The translations under genes and the position numbers were made by a program. Below, piece by piece: positions 17,953 through 27,204 of a DNA stretch of 64,000 nt. Under the pieces are notes generated by a model. It had not been told where the DNA came from and did not search any database. It worked only from the letters and a program-made list of their open reading frames with translations. The DNA is from Bradyrhizobium erythrophlei. GTDB taxonomy: Bacteria > Pseudomonadota > Alphaproteobacteria > Rhizobiales > Xanthobacteraceae. Within the stretch, counting starts at the first letter, position 1, and every line of letters begins with the position of its first letter. Location of the stretch: assembly GCA_900129675.1 (NCBI GenBank), contig FSRD01000001.1:5073501-5137500 (forward strand). The letters run 5' to 3'.

Positions 17953-18288
17953 GTGAAAAACGTTGAGCAATTTCAAAACCACGGCCAAGAGCAAAATGAA
18001 GTAGCAATGGCGTCGGCAACTACATTGGCAGAAAGCGTTAAGACGATCGCAACTGCCCATGCTGAATATGCCAGGAAAGCATTTCAGGACGCCTCGGAAT
18101 TTATTTCGAAGCTGACCAGCCTGAAGTCACCGGATGAGGCAGTGAAACTTCAAGCTGACTACGCAAAGTCAGCTCTTGAGACGTTTGTTGCAGAATCAAA
18201 AAAGATTTCTGAACTCTACACTGATTTCGCCAAGCAGGCGTTTCAGCCATTCGAGGGCTTGATCGCAAGGATGACTCCCACGAAGTGA
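17953..18288 (+). CDS. phasin family protein
   Basis: 111-residue helical protein of the Phasin_2 type, which coats polyhydroxyalkanoate granules. Typical heptad-rich sequence: TTLAESVKTIATAHAEYARK, AFQDASEFISKLTSLKSPDE and LQADYAKSALETFVAESKKI, ending FAKQAFQPFEGLIARM. Start is GTG at 17953; ATG 18007 is possible and would remove a short tail with no family similarity. It lies 7 kb from phaC and is not in the same operon, but the shared function supports a PHA locus here. Confidence 0.88.
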   Translation: MKNVEQFQNHGQEQNEVAMASATTLAESVKTIATAHAEYARKAFQDASEFISKLTSLKSPDEAVKLQADYAKSALETFVAESKKISELYTDFAKQAFQPFEGLIARMTPTK

Positions 18289-18447
18289 GAGAAGTCTAAT
18301 AAGATAAGAACAAGCTGCAAAATTAGAGAGCTCGGTCAAATTAGGCCGAGCTGTTCTATTTGGACAATTGAGTTGAGCGCTTGCAGTCCGATTAATTGAT
18401 CTCGCCAGTGTCAAGCGCGAGCGGGTTACTAGTTCTTGCCCCAAATG

Positions 18448-18607
18448 GCTTGCCGAGAAGCTCGCCTCTTTCCTGCTTGAGCCTCGTCCGAAAATGCCCA
18501 ACATGCACGCAGCCCTGAAAAAGCAAAAGATATCAGCGCCTTTATCGCCGAACAGCCTCTTTGAACAGGCCAGGGTTCCGCCAGCGGGCGTTCGTTTCAA
18601 AAATTAG
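18448..18607 (+). pseudogene. C-terminal scrap of a c-type cytochrome
   Basis: The frame reads EKLASFLLEPRPKMPNM then AALKKQKISAPLSPNSL. LLEP-P-PKMPNM is the stretch carrying the Met axial ligand in class I cytochrome c, normally followed by LSRAEA...AYI. A better preserved version (LLLEPHPKVPNMTLSRAEAK) lies inverted at 63087. The heme-binding half is absent in both. Confidence 0.6.
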
Positions 18608-19224
18608 CGGCAACCAGATCATAAGAACCCCTGCTTCCGCGAACATAGACTTTGGCAGCGGCGGCACATATCAGATCACGGTTGGAATCGAACGCGTTCA
18701 GAAAACCAGACTCATCTGGCCGGGTACCTGGTTGAATCTTCGTCAATGCGTCTTGGTCTATAAAAAATGATGCCTCTATAGCGCTGTCGTGTCCCCAAAA
18801 TCGTACGGCACGCCGCGTTGAGTCATATGAACGACTATGATTTGGAAAATAAATCACGTGATTGAACCCGATCAAGATGTTGCCGGTGCACGACGCTCCG
18901 TGCCGGTACTGAATTCAGCGGACCTTATTGTTGAATGCGCTTTGCGCTCGATCGGTCGCAACATCAAGTTGGCCGCGGATTTGTCTTAGCGACTTAATGC
19001 GTTCCGCCCACCGTTTCAATGCGGCGATGGACGCTACATATGGTAATCAAACCTTCGGCTGATCTACGGTGGACGAAGTCCTAGCGGGATACAGCGAACC
19101 AAGCTTGCTGACGAATTCATCGTTTTCGGAGTCGTAAGCACCCTCAAAGCGGGTGCGAACGGCGGCCTCAATACCTTCCTGAGCCACCCCGAGCGGCACG
19201 CAGTTCATCTACGTGCATGCGAGA
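18608..19224. other. no gene recognised
   Basis: Just over 600 bases before the end of the acyl-CoA dehydrogenase gene. No motif-bearing frame on either strand; base composition is less GC-rich than the neighbouring operon. May hold promoter or terminator signals that cannot be assigned. Confidence 0.4.
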
Positions 19225-21009
19225 TTAGAATGACGTCTCCTCCAGCGCCAACGTCGAGCCAGCGCCAGTCGTGATTTCGTCCCGTGCTGCGGCGGCCTCC
19301 GGCAGCACGTGCTCGGCGTAAAAGCGTGCGGTGGCGATCTTGGCGTGCAGAAAGGCGGTGTTCTCCTCGCCGGCCGACAACAGATCGCGAGCGATCCGTG
19401 CGGCGTGCGCCATGTGCCATCCGCCCACGACAATACCGGTAAGTTTTAAATACGGGACCGCCCCGGCAACCGCTTCGCGCGGGTCGCTATCGTAACGCGC
19501 CAGCAGCCAAGCGGTAGCCTCCTCGAACGCGCCGAGCGCCGCCCTAAACGCAGACGCAATCGCTGACAGGTCCGCGTCGTTGGTGAGTGCCAACGCGTCC
19601 AACTCCGCTGTCATATCGCGGATCAGCGCTCCCGCATTCAGCCCCTTGTCACGGATCAGCTTGCGGCCGAGCAGGTCGTTGGCCTGAATGCCGGTGGTGC
19701 CCTCGTAAATAGTGGTGATCCGGGCATCGCGCAGATACTGCGCGGCGCCGGTCTCCTCTACATAGCCCATTCCGCCATGCACCTGGATTCCGGTAGAGGC
19801 GATCAAGATTGAACTTTCGGTGCACCAGCCTTTCACCACCGGGGTCAGCAGTTCGACCCGGCCCTGGTTGGGCGCCCGCACCGCGGGGTCCGGATGATGC
19901 CGGGCGCGGTCCATGCAGGCGGCCATGCAGTAGGCGAGCGCGCGCATCGCCTCGGTGCGCGCACGCATATCCATCAGCATCCGGCGCACGTCAGGGTGAT
20001 GGATGATCGGGTCGCGTTCGGCACCGCCGATCGGCTTGCCCTGCACCCGACCGCGGGCATATGCGACGGCGTGCTGGTAGGCCGCCTCGGAGACCGCCAC
20101 GCCCTCGAGCCCCACATTCAGCCGGGCATGGTTCATCATCGTGAACATGTATTCGAGACCGCGGTTCGGCTCGCCCACCAAGTAGGCGACCGCCCCTTCC
20201 TTGTCGCCGTATGTCATCACTGCCGTGGGCGAGCCATGTATGCCGAGCTTGTGTTCGATGGAGGCGCAAACAAGGTCGTTGCGCGCGCCGAGGCTGCCAT
20301 CCGGATTGACCAGGAATTTCGGTGCGACGAATAGCGAAATCCCGCGTGTGCCCTCGGGCGCGTCCGGCAATCGGGCGAGGACGAGATGAATGACGTTCTC
20401 CGCAACATCGTGCTCGCCCCAGGTGATGAATATCTTCGATCCGGACAGGCGATAGTGGTCGCCGTCCGGCTCTGCCCGCGTGCGCACTGCGGAGAGGTCG
20501 GAGCCTGCCTGCGGCTCGGTCAGGTTCATGGTTCCAGTCCACTCGCCAGCGACCATCTTCGGCAGGAAGCGCTGCTTGAGCGTGTCAGATGCATGATTCA
20601 CGAGTGCCTCAACGGCCCCCATGGTAAGCATCTGGCACAACGAGAAGGCCAGATTAGCGGATTTCCACATCTCGGCTACCGCGCTCGAAACCAACGCTGG
20701 CATTCCCTGGCCGCCGATGTCGGTGCTGGCTGGCATCGAGTGCCAGCCGGCTTCGATAAACTGTTGATAGGCCGCGGGGAAGCCGTCCGGCGTAGCGACC
20801 TTCCCATCGAACCAGCGGCAGCCCTGGCGGTCCCCGGTTGAGTTCAACGGCGCCAACACTTCGCCGGCAAAACGGCCTGCCTCGATCAGGATGGCCTCGA
20901 CAAGTTCCGGATCGGCGTCCTCGAAGCCGGGCAAAGTGGCGATCTCCGGCAAACCGGCCAGACGGTTGAGCACGAACCGCATGTCGTTCAGGGGGGCTGC
21001 ATAGGTCAT
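19225..21009 (-). CDS. acyl-CoA dehydrogenase (DmdC-like, long form)
   Basis: 594-residue FAD-dependent dehydrogenase that introduces a 2,3 double bond in an acyl-CoA. Domain order: N-terminal helical domain (LPGFEDADPELVEAILIEAG), central beta domain with TGTMNLTEPQAGSDLSAVRT and SGSKIFITWGEHD (FAD/substrate binding), C-terminal helical domain with QVHGGMGYVEETGAAQYLRD and IYEGTTGIQANDL (catalytic Glu in YEGTTG), plus the C-terminal extension of about 120 residues typical of DmdC/long-form enzymes. Its ATG overlaps the stop of the upstream ligase gene by 4 bases (ATGA), so the two are translationally coupled. Could act on 3-methylthiopropanoyl-CoA or medium/long-chain acyl-CoA; the neighbours favour acyl-chain use for PHA. 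Confidence 0.9.
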   Translation of the reverse strand: MTYAAPLNDMRFVLNRLAGLPEIATLPGFEDADPELVEAILIEAGRFAGEVLAPLNSTGDRQGCRWFDGKVATPDGFPAAYQQFIEAGWHSMPASTDIGGQGMPALVSSAVAEMWKSANLAFSLCQMLTMGAVEALVNHASDTLKQRFLPKMVAGEWTGTMNLTEPQAGSDLSAVRTRAEPDGDHYRLSGSKIFITWGEHDVAENVIHLVLARLPDAPEGTRGISLFVAPKFLVNPDGSLGARNDLVCASIEHKLGIHGSPTAVMTYGDKEGAVAYLVGEPNRGLEYMFTMMNHARLNVGLEGVAVSEAAYQHAVAYARGRVQGKPIGGAERDPIIHHPDVRRMLMDMRARTEAMRALAYCMAACMDRARHHPDPAVRAPNQGRVELLTPVVKGWCTESSILIASTGIQVHGGMGYVEETGAAQYLRDARITTIYEGTTGIQANDLLGRKLIRDKGLNAGALIRDMTAELDALALTNDADLSAIASAFRAALGAFEEATAWLLARYDSDPREAVAGAVPYLKLTGIVVGGWHMAHAARIARDLLSAGEENTAFLHAKIATARFYAEHVLPEAAAARDEITTGAGSTLALEETSF

Positions 21010-22664
21010 GACCCCAGCCCCTTTGCGACTTCGCGCAACATGAACTTCTGGATCTTGCCGGTCGCATTCTTCGGAATCGGGCCGAACACCACGCGCTTTG
21101 GCACCTTGTAGCCGGCCATCTGTTCGCGGCAGAATTGGCGGATCTCTACCTCGGTTGCTGTTGTGTTTGGCCGAAGTTCAATGAAAGCGCACGGCACCTC
21201 GCCCCATTTTGGGTCGGGCTTGGCCACGACGGCGGCCGAGTCCACCGCGGGGTGGCGGTGCAGAACGTCTTCGACCTCGATTGAGGAGATATTCTCGCCA
21301 CCGGAAATGATCACGTCCTTCGAGCGATCCTTGATGCGGACGTACCCATCAGGCTCGATCACCGCGAGGTCCCCGGTGTGGAACCAGCCCCCGGCGAAAG
21401 CCTCTTCCGTGGCGGAGGGATTCTTCAGGTAGCCCTTCATCATGATGTTGCCGCGGAACATGATCTCGCCGACGGTCTCCCCGTCCGATGGCACCCGCTT
21501 CATCGTGTCCGGGTCGAGGACCGCCATCGCCTCCTGCGCTAGACCGGCAACGCCTTGGCGCGCGTTCAGCCGGGCGCGCTCGGTCAGCGGCATGGATCCC
21601 CATTCCTCGTGTTTCGCGCACACCGACGCCGGGCCGTAGGTTTCGGTCAGGCCATACACGTGGGTGATGTCGAAGCCCATGCACTCCATGCCCTCGATGA
21701 CGGAAGCGGGCGGAGCGGAGCCCGCTATGAAGCCGCTAACCTTGCGGCCGAAACCGCCGTTCGATTCACCTGCAGCATTGATCAACATGTTGTAGACGAT
21801 CGGGGCGCCGCACATGTGGGTGACGCCATCGTCACGGATCGCCTCGAAGACCTGCTTCGCGTCAACCCGCCGGATACAGACATTCGTTCCGGCGATGGCC
21901 GCCATCGTCCAGGGAAAGCACCATCCATTGCAGTGGAACATGGGCAGCGTCCAAAGATAGACCGCGTGTGCCGGCATGGCCCAGGATACGATGTTCGACA
22001 AAGCGTTCAGGTATGCTCCGCGGTGATGCGTGACCACACCCTTGGGGTTGCCCGTGGTGCCAGAGGTATAGTTCAGGGCGATGGCCCCCCACTCGTCCTC
22101 CGGCAGGGACCAGGCGAAATCGGGATCGCCTTCCTTCAGGAACGCTTCGTAGTCCTTCTCTCCGAGCAGGGTGCCGCCTGCGTACAGCTTGTCATCGATG
22201 TCGATCACCAGCGGCCGGCGTTCCATCAGTTGCAACGCGCGCTGTATGGTTCCGCTGAACTCGCGGTCAGTGATCAGTACCTTCGCTTCGCCATGCGCGA
22301 GCTGGAACGCAATCGCTTCGGCGTCGAGCCGGATGTTCAGTGTGTTCAGCACCGCGCCGATCATCGGGATGCCGAAATGGGCCTCGTAAATGGCGGGAAC
22401 GTTGGGCGCCATCACCGCAACGGTATCGTCGGGACCTATTCCACGCTTATGCAGAGCCGATGCGAGACGGCGGCAGCGTGCGTAGGTCTCTGCCCAGGTC
22501 CTGCGTTGTTCGCCGTGGATCACGGCGATCCCGTTGGGATAGGTCTCGGCGGCCTTGGGTAAGAAGCTCACCGGCGAGAGCGAGGCGTAGTTCGCCTCGG
22601 TCTTACCCAGGCCAGCACTGTACGGGCCGCCTCTCTGAGTGTGGATTTCCAATATCGTCGTCAT
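21006..22664 (-). CDS. AMP-forming acyl-CoA synthetase
   Basis: 552 residues from the start at 22664, chosen because GGAGAGG precedes this ATG; the frame extends further upstream without a ribosome site. ANL-superfamily ligase that activates a carboxylic acid to its CoA thioester through an acyl-adenylate. Motifs: YTSGTTGNPKGVV (P-loop), HVYGLTETYGP, GWFHTGDLAVIEPDGY, and the C-terminal IKDRSKDVIISGGENISSIE plus PKNATGKIQK with the catalytic lysine. Close in pattern to medium-chain/3-methylmercaptopropionyl-CoA ligases (DmdB-like). First of the coupled ligase-dehydrogenase pair; it would feed acyl-CoA to the next enzyme. Confidence 0.9.
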   Translation of the reverse strand: MTTILEIHTQRGGPYSAGLGKTEANYASLSPVSFLPKAAETYPNGIAVIHGEQRRTWAETYARCRRLASALHKRGIGPDDTVAVMAPNVPAIYEAHFGIPMIGAVLNTLNIRLDAEAIAFQLAHGEAKVLITDREFSGTIQRALQLMERRPLVIDIDDKLYAGGTLLGEKDYEAFLKEGDPDFAWSLPEDEWGAIALNYTSGTTGNPKGVVTHHRGAYLNALSNIVSWAMPAHAVYLWTLPMFHCNGWCFPWTMAAIAGTNVCIRRVDAKQVFEAIRDDGVTHMCGAPIVYNMLINAAGESNGGFGRKVSGFIAGSAPPASVIEGMECMGFDITHVYGLTETYGPASVCAKHEEWGSMPLTERARLNARQGVAGLAQEAMAVLDPDTMKRVPSDGETVGEIMFRGNIMMKGYLKNPSATEEAFAGGWFHTGDLAVIEPDGYVRIKDRSKDVIISGGENISSIEVEDVLHRHPAVDSAAVVAKPDPKWGEVPCAFIELRPNTTATEVEIRQFCREQMAGYKVPKRVVFGPIPKNATGKIQKFMLREVAKGLGS

Positions 22665-22758
22665 TGCCCTCTCCTCGATATTGTTGTCGGCGCTGTACCG
22701 CTTCGATGAGTGTCGCGTGATACATTGAATTGGCCTGCTGCCTTCCGTGGACGACCTC

Positions 22759-23238
22759 CTAAGCAAGGGCAGCCTCTTTTTCGAACGCGACCGGACTGAG
22801 ATATTCGGGGGGCGAGGGAGCAGGGAGTGCGACCACGGCCTCGCCCTCGATCACCACCCGTCCGCCAACCGTGCAAACCGTGGCGAGCAAGACGCGAAAT
22901 CTCGCTGGGATCATCTCTTTGACCGTGACGGTCGCACGGACAGTATCGTTGGCTCGGACAGGCGCCCTGAATCGCAGGCTTTGCGACACGTAGATGCTGC
23001 CCGGTCCGGGCAGCTTGTTGGCGATCGCCGCGGAGATTACGCTTGCCGACAGCAATCCATGGGCAATGCGACCCTTGAAAATGGTGCCTGCCGCGAACTC
23101 CTCGTTGATGTGGATGGCGTTGTTGTCGCCGGACACGGCGGCGAACAGGACGATGTCGGCTTCCGTGATGGTCTTGGCGAACGTGGCGCACATCCCGACC
23201 CGCAGATCTGCAATTGCGTAACCTCCGAGCTCATTCAT
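22759..23238 (-). CDS. phaJ: MaoC-like (R)-specific enoyl-CoA hydratase
   Basis: 159 residues with a hot-dog fold MaoC domain. The hydratase signature is clear: FAAVSGDNNAIHINEEFA contains the catalytic Asp and His of (R)-hydratases (D-x(4)-H), followed by GRIAHGLLSASVIS. PhaJ-type enzymes hydrate trans-2-enoyl-CoA to (R)-3-hydroxyacyl-CoA, the PHA synthase substrate. It lies between phaC and the ligase/dehydrogenase pair on the same strand with 95- and 111-base gaps, so one operon of four genes is likely. The symbol is by function; a general MaoC dehydratase cannot be excluded. Confidence 0.82.
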   Translation of the reverse strand: MNELGGYAIADLRVGMCATFAKTITEADIVLFAAVSGDNNAIHINEEFAAGTIFKGRIAHGLLSASVISAAIANKLPGPGSIYVSQSLRFRAPVRANDTVRATVTVKEMIPARFRVLLATVCTVGGRVVIEGEAVVALPAPSPPEYLSPVAFEKEAALA

Positions 23239-23349
23239 CGGACCGCGCTCCTGGATTGTACGGAAACCCGCAATTCACTTTCGGCTGCTGTCAAGATCCG
23301 CACACGAATGCCTCCAGATTTGATGTCCGAGAGGGACAGATCCCCCATG

Positions 23350-25269
23350 CTATTTTTCCAGAACATAGCTTCCGGGTGCGTCCTGGATCGGCGGGTAGGC
23401 AGCACTGCCGACAGCCGCCGCCGGCATTCTCTTTCCGGAACGGGCCTCAAGCCATTTGGTCCAATCGCCCCACCAGCTGCCTTCGTGTTTTTTCGCGCCA
23501 GCCAGCCACGCCGCCGCCGTCCCGGCTGCCGCCGCATCGCCGGTCTCGTCGGTCCAGTAGCCGCCTTTGCCTGCGGACGGCGGGTTGATCATGCCGGCGA
23601 TGTGCCCACTCGCTGCAAGCACGAAGCGCGTCTTCGCACTTGTCAGCTGCGCTATCCGCCAAGCCGAGCTCCATGGAACGATGTGGTCCCTTTCGGCGCC
23701 GATTGTGTAGATGTCCTTGCGAATACGACGCAGATCGATCGGTTGATCGAGAAGAGAGATCTTCCCCGGTTTGACCAGGTTGTTCTCGAGATAGGTGTTA
23801 TGGAGATAGAAGCCGTGCGCCGAGGGGACCATACGGGTGCCATCGTCGTTCCAATAGAGCAGATCGAAGGCGGACGGCTTGTTCCCCATGAGATAGCTGT
23901 TGATGAACGTGTTCCAGATCAAGTCATTGGAGCGCAGAAGATTGAACATCTTCGCCATGTCGCTGCTGTCGAGATAGCCGCGCTCAAGCATGCGTCGCTC
24001 CATGAACTCGATCTGGGGCTCGTCCATGAAAACAGCTGTATCCCCGACCTCGGAGAAATCCTGCAGCGAAACCATGAAGGTGGCCGGACCGAAGCGGTCG
24101 TCTTCCCGCGCCGCCAAATAGGCCAGCGTCATGGCGAGCAACGTTCCGCCAATGCAGTACCCGACCGGGTTGACAGATGCCGCCCCCATGATCTCGCGCA
24201 CCGCATCGCTCGCGGTCAGTGGCCCATCGGTCATGTAGTCCTCGAACGCGATTCCCTGCATTGATGCGTCCGGGTTTTTCCAGCTGATCATGAATACCGA
24301 GAAGCCATGCTCGACGAGGAAGCGGACGAGACTGTTCTTGGGCTGCAGGTCGAGAATGTAGAACTTGTTGATCCAGGGCGGAATGAACAGCAGCGGTACC
24401 GCGTAGGTCTGCGTGGTGAGCGGCGCGTACTGGATCAGCTCGATGAGGCGGTTTCGGTAGACGACCTTCCCTTGCGTGATGGCGAGGTTCTTTCCTGGCG
24501 CGAAAGCTTCGGTGTCGGTCATAGTCATCCGACCCTCGCGCAGATCGGCAACCAGATTACGCAGGCCGTCAGCCACGCTGCCGCCACCCGTCTCCAACGC
24601 CTTGCGAAGAGCCGCCGGGTTCGTCGCCAAAAACAAGGTAGGACTCGTCGCATCGATCAACTGTTGGACGTGGAACATGAGGCGATGCCGTTCGGTCGGA
24701 TCGGGAACCTCCCGGTCGGCTTCCTCGCGAAGCTGGGCGGCGATCGCGAGATAGCACTGCTTAAGGACCCGGAAAAACGGGTGTTGCTCCCATTCCGGCG
24801 CCTCGAAGCGGCGGTCGGCTGCGGGGCCCCGAAGTTTATCTTCGGTTGGCGTCGCCAGTCCCCACCAGCGCGATGCGGTGCCGATCCACGTCTCCGCCGC
24901 TTCCTGCCACAGCCTCATATTCAGTTTCGCGGCCACCGTTGTCGCGTTCACCGGATCTGCCATCGACCGGGCACCCAGCGTCGAGAGAGCCTGCGTGATC
25001 GCTTCCCAATCCACGGGCAGGAGCTTCTGGAGCGGATTGGCCTGCCACATCTGGTCGATCACGGCCGCGGTGGGCAGTCCGTCGACAGGCACCTGACCTC
25101 GTGCTGGATCAGACGCGACAGTGACCGCTGTTTCCAGTACGAAGTCGTGGACTATGTCGTGCTGCTGCGCTTCGGTCGCAGGCAGTCGCCGGGGGGCCCG
25201 CGATTTCCTTCGCTCTGGTCGCTGTGGATTGGTGGCTGAAGCGCCGGTGATGCTGACGGGCAGGCTCAT
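23350..25269 (-). CDS. phaC: polyhydroxyalkanoate synthase, class I-like
   Basis: 639 residues from the ATG at 25269, which follows GGGAGGATG; the frame upstream lacks a ribosome site. Polymerises (R)-3-hydroxyacyl-CoA at the granule surface. N-terminal PhaC_N region from about residue 100 (NPLQKLLPVDWEAITQ), then the alpha/beta-hydrolase core: lipase-like box NPVGYCIGGTLLA with the catalytic Cys, catalytic Asp in GAERDHIVPW and His in ASGHIAGMINPP. The ending GSWWGDWTKWLEARSGKRM is typical of class I enzymes in this group. First gene of a minus-strand cluster with hydratase, ligase and dehydrogenase; no phaE/phaR partner nearby, consistent with class I. Confidence 0.93.
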   Translation of the reverse strand: MSLPVSITGASATNPQRPERRKSRAPRRLPATEAQQHDIVHDFVLETAVTVASDPARGQVPVDGLPTAAVIDQMWQANPLQKLLPVDWEAITQALSTLGARSMADPVNATTVAAKLNMRLWQEAAETWIGTASRWWGLATPTEDKLRGPAADRRFEAPEWEQHPFFRVLKQCYLAIAAQLREEADREVPDPTERHRLMFHVQQLIDATSPTLFLATNPAALRKALETGGGSVADGLRNLVADLREGRMTMTDTEAFAPGKNLAITQGKVVYRNRLIELIQYAPLTTQTYAVPLLFIPPWINKFYILDLQPKNSLVRFLVEHGFSVFMISWKNPDASMQGIAFEDYMTDGPLTASDAVREIMGAASVNPVGYCIGGTLLAMTLAYLAAREDDRFGPATFMVSLQDFSEVGDTAVFMDEPQIEFMERRMLERGYLDSSDMAKMFNLLRSNDLIWNTFINSYLMGNKPSAFDLLYWNDDGTRMVPSAHGFYLHNTYLENNLVKPGKISLLDQPIDLRRIRKDIYTIGAERDHIVPWSSAWRIAQLTSAKTRFVLAASGHIAGMINPPSAGKGGYWTDETGDAAAAGTAAAWLAGAKKHEGSWWGDWTKWLEARSGKRMPAAAVGSAAYPPIQDAPGSYVLEK

Positions 25270-25681
25270 TGCATCCTCCCAGCGGAAGTTCGCCAAAAGC
25301 CGAAGCCGAATTCGGCGGGTTGACTTCCGAGCACACGCTGGTGGCCGGAATCTATGCATCAAGATTTACGGCCCGGCCGCTTATGTCGACACACACAGTT
25401 GCTCCGTTGTCCGCATGGAGTCTGAGCAAAACAGCTCAACCTTGAGGCATTATTTGAATCTGTATGTCCGGATCTCTGGCGGGCCGCCAGCCATTTCCGG
25501 ATCAACCGACGACGACAAGCCGCTCGACTGAAGACTTTGAGATCGGCGCGTGAAACGCAAATCCGAACCAGGATTGATCTGAAATCGCAACCCTAACGGC
25601 CGCAAGGATAGTTGCAGCTTTAGCTGAATGATGCTGCACGCGGTTCGGGGAACTTAGTAGATCGCTGGACGTTCAGATCCG
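25270..25681. other. divergent intergenic region of phaC and the RlpA-like gene
   Basis: Must hold the phaC cluster promoter (minus) and the promoter of the RlpA-like gene (plus). No clear sigma-70 boxes, palindromes or genes could be assigned with confidence. Confidence 0.4.
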
Positions 25682-26017
25682 ATGATGCTCGTTAAACTTT
25701 CATTGGCTGCGGCTTTGTCATCGATATCGATCTGTCCAGTTCACGCTGAAAGCGGTCTTGCAGCATTCTATGGCGGCGGGCGGACCGCAAGCGGAGAAGT
25801 AACCAGCCCGAACGGGCTTACTGCTGCTCATCGGACATTACCGTTTGGCACGAAGGTGCTAGTGACCAATGTTCGCAATGGCAAAACTGTAGTCGTGCGC
25901 ATCACGGATCGCGGGCCGTATGGTCGTGGTCGAATTATCGACGTGAGCCGCGCGGCGGCGCGTGAACTCAATATGATCGACAGCGGCACGGCAATGGTGA
26001 GCGTCGTGCGTCAATAG
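25682..26017 (+). CDS. RlpA-like double-psi beta-barrel protein, short
   Basis: 111 residues. Signal peptide MLVKLSLAAALSSISICPVHA, then one DPBB domain with the RlpA core: ASGEVTSPNGLTAAHRTLPF, GTKVLVTNVRNGKTVVVRIT, DRGPYGRGRIIDVSRAAA. RlpA proteins bind or cleave peptidoglycan at the septum; short forms without the SPOR domain like this one are common in Bradyrhizobium-type genomes. Located in the envelope/periplasm. Start may be 25682 or the adjacent ATG at 25685. Not coupled to neighbours. Confidence 0.88.
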   Translation: MMLVKLSLAAALSSISICPVHAESGLAAFYGGGRTASGEVTSPNGLTAAHRTLPFGTKVLVTNVRNGKTVVVRITDRGPYGRGRIIDVSRAAARELNMIDSGTAMVSVVRQ

Positions 26018-26059
26018 AGAGACCTGGCCTGGCGTCGCCGGCACGACTGTCATCGTTTA

Positions 26060-26329
26060 GTGCAACGCGGTATGGCAATCGACGCGGACTCCGTGCCGCA
26101 AGCTTGTTTTTCCTCCGGCCCATCACTCATTCAAATTGAGCGCCCAAGATGTCTGCACTGCACATCACGCATGATGCTTGCTCGCATCAGGCCGGGTTCC
26201 ATGGGCGTTGAGCATCGCCTGTTCGAATGTCCTAAGTGCAACTCCGTAGAGACCGAGGTCATTGTGGGCGACCCCATGAAATCGGCTACCGCGGGATGGC
26301 TTGTCGGAGAGCTCAGGGCACCAAACTGA
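26060..26329 (+). CDS. small zinc-ribbon-like protein
   Basis: Up to 89 residues. Two CxxC pairs (CLHCTSRM and FECPKCNSVET) separated by about 25 residues look like a zinc ribbon; the tail DPMKSATAGWLVGELRAPN resembles small hypothetical proteins common in this group. The N-terminal 20 residues before QIERPRCLHC may not be translated. Function unknown. A second, frameshifted relative follows at 26356. Confidence 0.6.
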   Translation: MQRGMAIDADSVPQACFSSGPSLIQIERPRCLHCTSRMMLARIRPGSMGVEHRLFECPKCNSVETEVIVGDPMKSATAGWLVGELRAPN

Positions 26330-26355
26330 GGGATAAAATTCAGGGGGAGCAACAC

Positions 26356-26542
26356 ATGCTCGACACACAAAACCAAGGTCCGCAATGCACGGCTTGCGGT
26401 TCTCCAATGAGGCTGACGGCGATTGAGCCGAGCTCGTTGGCCCAAGACTTGCGAACATTTGCTTGTCCGCAAATGCAGTAGGATTCAGCGGCACATCATC
26501 GAAAGCGCCGTGACTGAGGCGTGGCTAGCACCAAAGCAATAA
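26356..26542 (+). pseudogene. second zinc-ribbon-like gene with a one-base frameshift
   Basis: Starts MLDTQNQGPQCTACGSPM (after AGGGGGAGCAAC) and reads LAQDLRTFACPQ before a stop at 26481. Removing one A at about 26473 restores CPQCSRIQRHIIESAVTEAW and a natural end at 26542, completing the second CxxC of the ribbon. So the gene carries a single-base insertion: real decay or a sequencing error. Confidence 0.65.
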
Positions 26543-26579
26543 CGCCGACTCAGTGGGCGCCTCCTTTGGCCTGCGAGGC

Positions 26580-26825
26580 TCATCGATACTCGTCTGTCAC
26601 TTGCCCAAATCGGCGAAGCAGATGCTTATCGTTGAATTTGCCGATCTCGAAATCGGTAGTGCGGCTGAACGCTACAGAACCAGCATGGCCAAATACCTTC
26701 CACACCCCTTGCGCACGCTGTATCGCAGCGGCAGGGCTCGGGCAGTCAATGGGTTCACCAGCAGCAATGCCGCCGTCATTATTGAAATCAAAAGGCAATG
26801 CCACGAAAAGAGTGATTTCGGCCAT
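26580..26825 (-). CDS. conserved hypothetical protein
   Basis: 81 residues, MAEITLFVALPFDFNNDG...GEPIDCPSPAAAIQRAQ, then VAFSRTTDFEIGKFNDKHLL and RRFGQVTDEYR. It resembles a short protein family seen repeatedly in Bradyrhizobium-type genomes, with the pattern VALPF...GEP...A...R...GAVAFSRTGD; function unknown. The opposite strand frame (26553-26888) overlaps it and has no motifs, so the minus strand is preferred. Confidence 0.6.
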   Translation of the reverse strand: MAEITLFVALPFDFNNDGGIAAGEPIDCPSPAAAIQRAQGVWKVFGHAGSVAFSRTTDFEIGKFNDKHLLRRFGQVTDEYR

Positions 26826-27025
26826 ACGTTCGCACTTTGTAAAGTTTACCTCTCGCGCACTCCGGGAGGCATCGCCTTAATCGGCTAGAAGCACCAAGGT
26901 TCCTTGTCTATTGCGGCTGATCGGACTCTGGCTGCGACAGCGGCTCCTCGTGGTCGAGCCCCGCGCCGAGACGGATGCAAGGTGACCCCGCCGTACGCGA
27001 TCGCAAGGCAACGCAGTTGCCTGCC

Positions 27026-27199
27026 TCAGTTTTTGTCGTTGTCATTCTGACAAACCGGGTGCTCTTCGATCGCATCAAGTTCGCGATGGAATTCGGCAAC
27101 CATCAACTCGAACCGTTTGCGCATTGCGGTATCGATCATCGCGGCGGCAAAGCCGTTTACGCGGGCAGTTTGGGAGAGGCGCACGTCGACGTCAGGCAT
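27026..27199 (-). CDS. small hypothetical protein, partner of the 40-residue membrane protein
   Basis: 57 residues: MPDVDVRLSQTARVNGFAAA, then MRKRFELMVAEFHRELDAIE and a polar end. No known domain; predicted soluble and helical. Its start follows the stop of the upstream 40-residue membrane protein by only 5 bases, so the two are one unit. In the paralogous locus at 63.6 kb the start codon is ATA and the frame degenerates after LLSQIA, so only this copy is intact. Confidence 0.55.
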   Translation of the reverse strand: MPDVDVRLSQTARVNGFAAAMIDTAMRKRFELMVAEFHRELDAIEEHPVCQNDNDKN

Positions 27200-27204
27200 G
27201 GCTT

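Noticed and set aside
22747..24264. 505-codon plus-strand frame over the MaoC and phaC genes
   Set aside because: It is antisense to two well-supported enzymes and has no family features; high GC makes long shadow frames common here.
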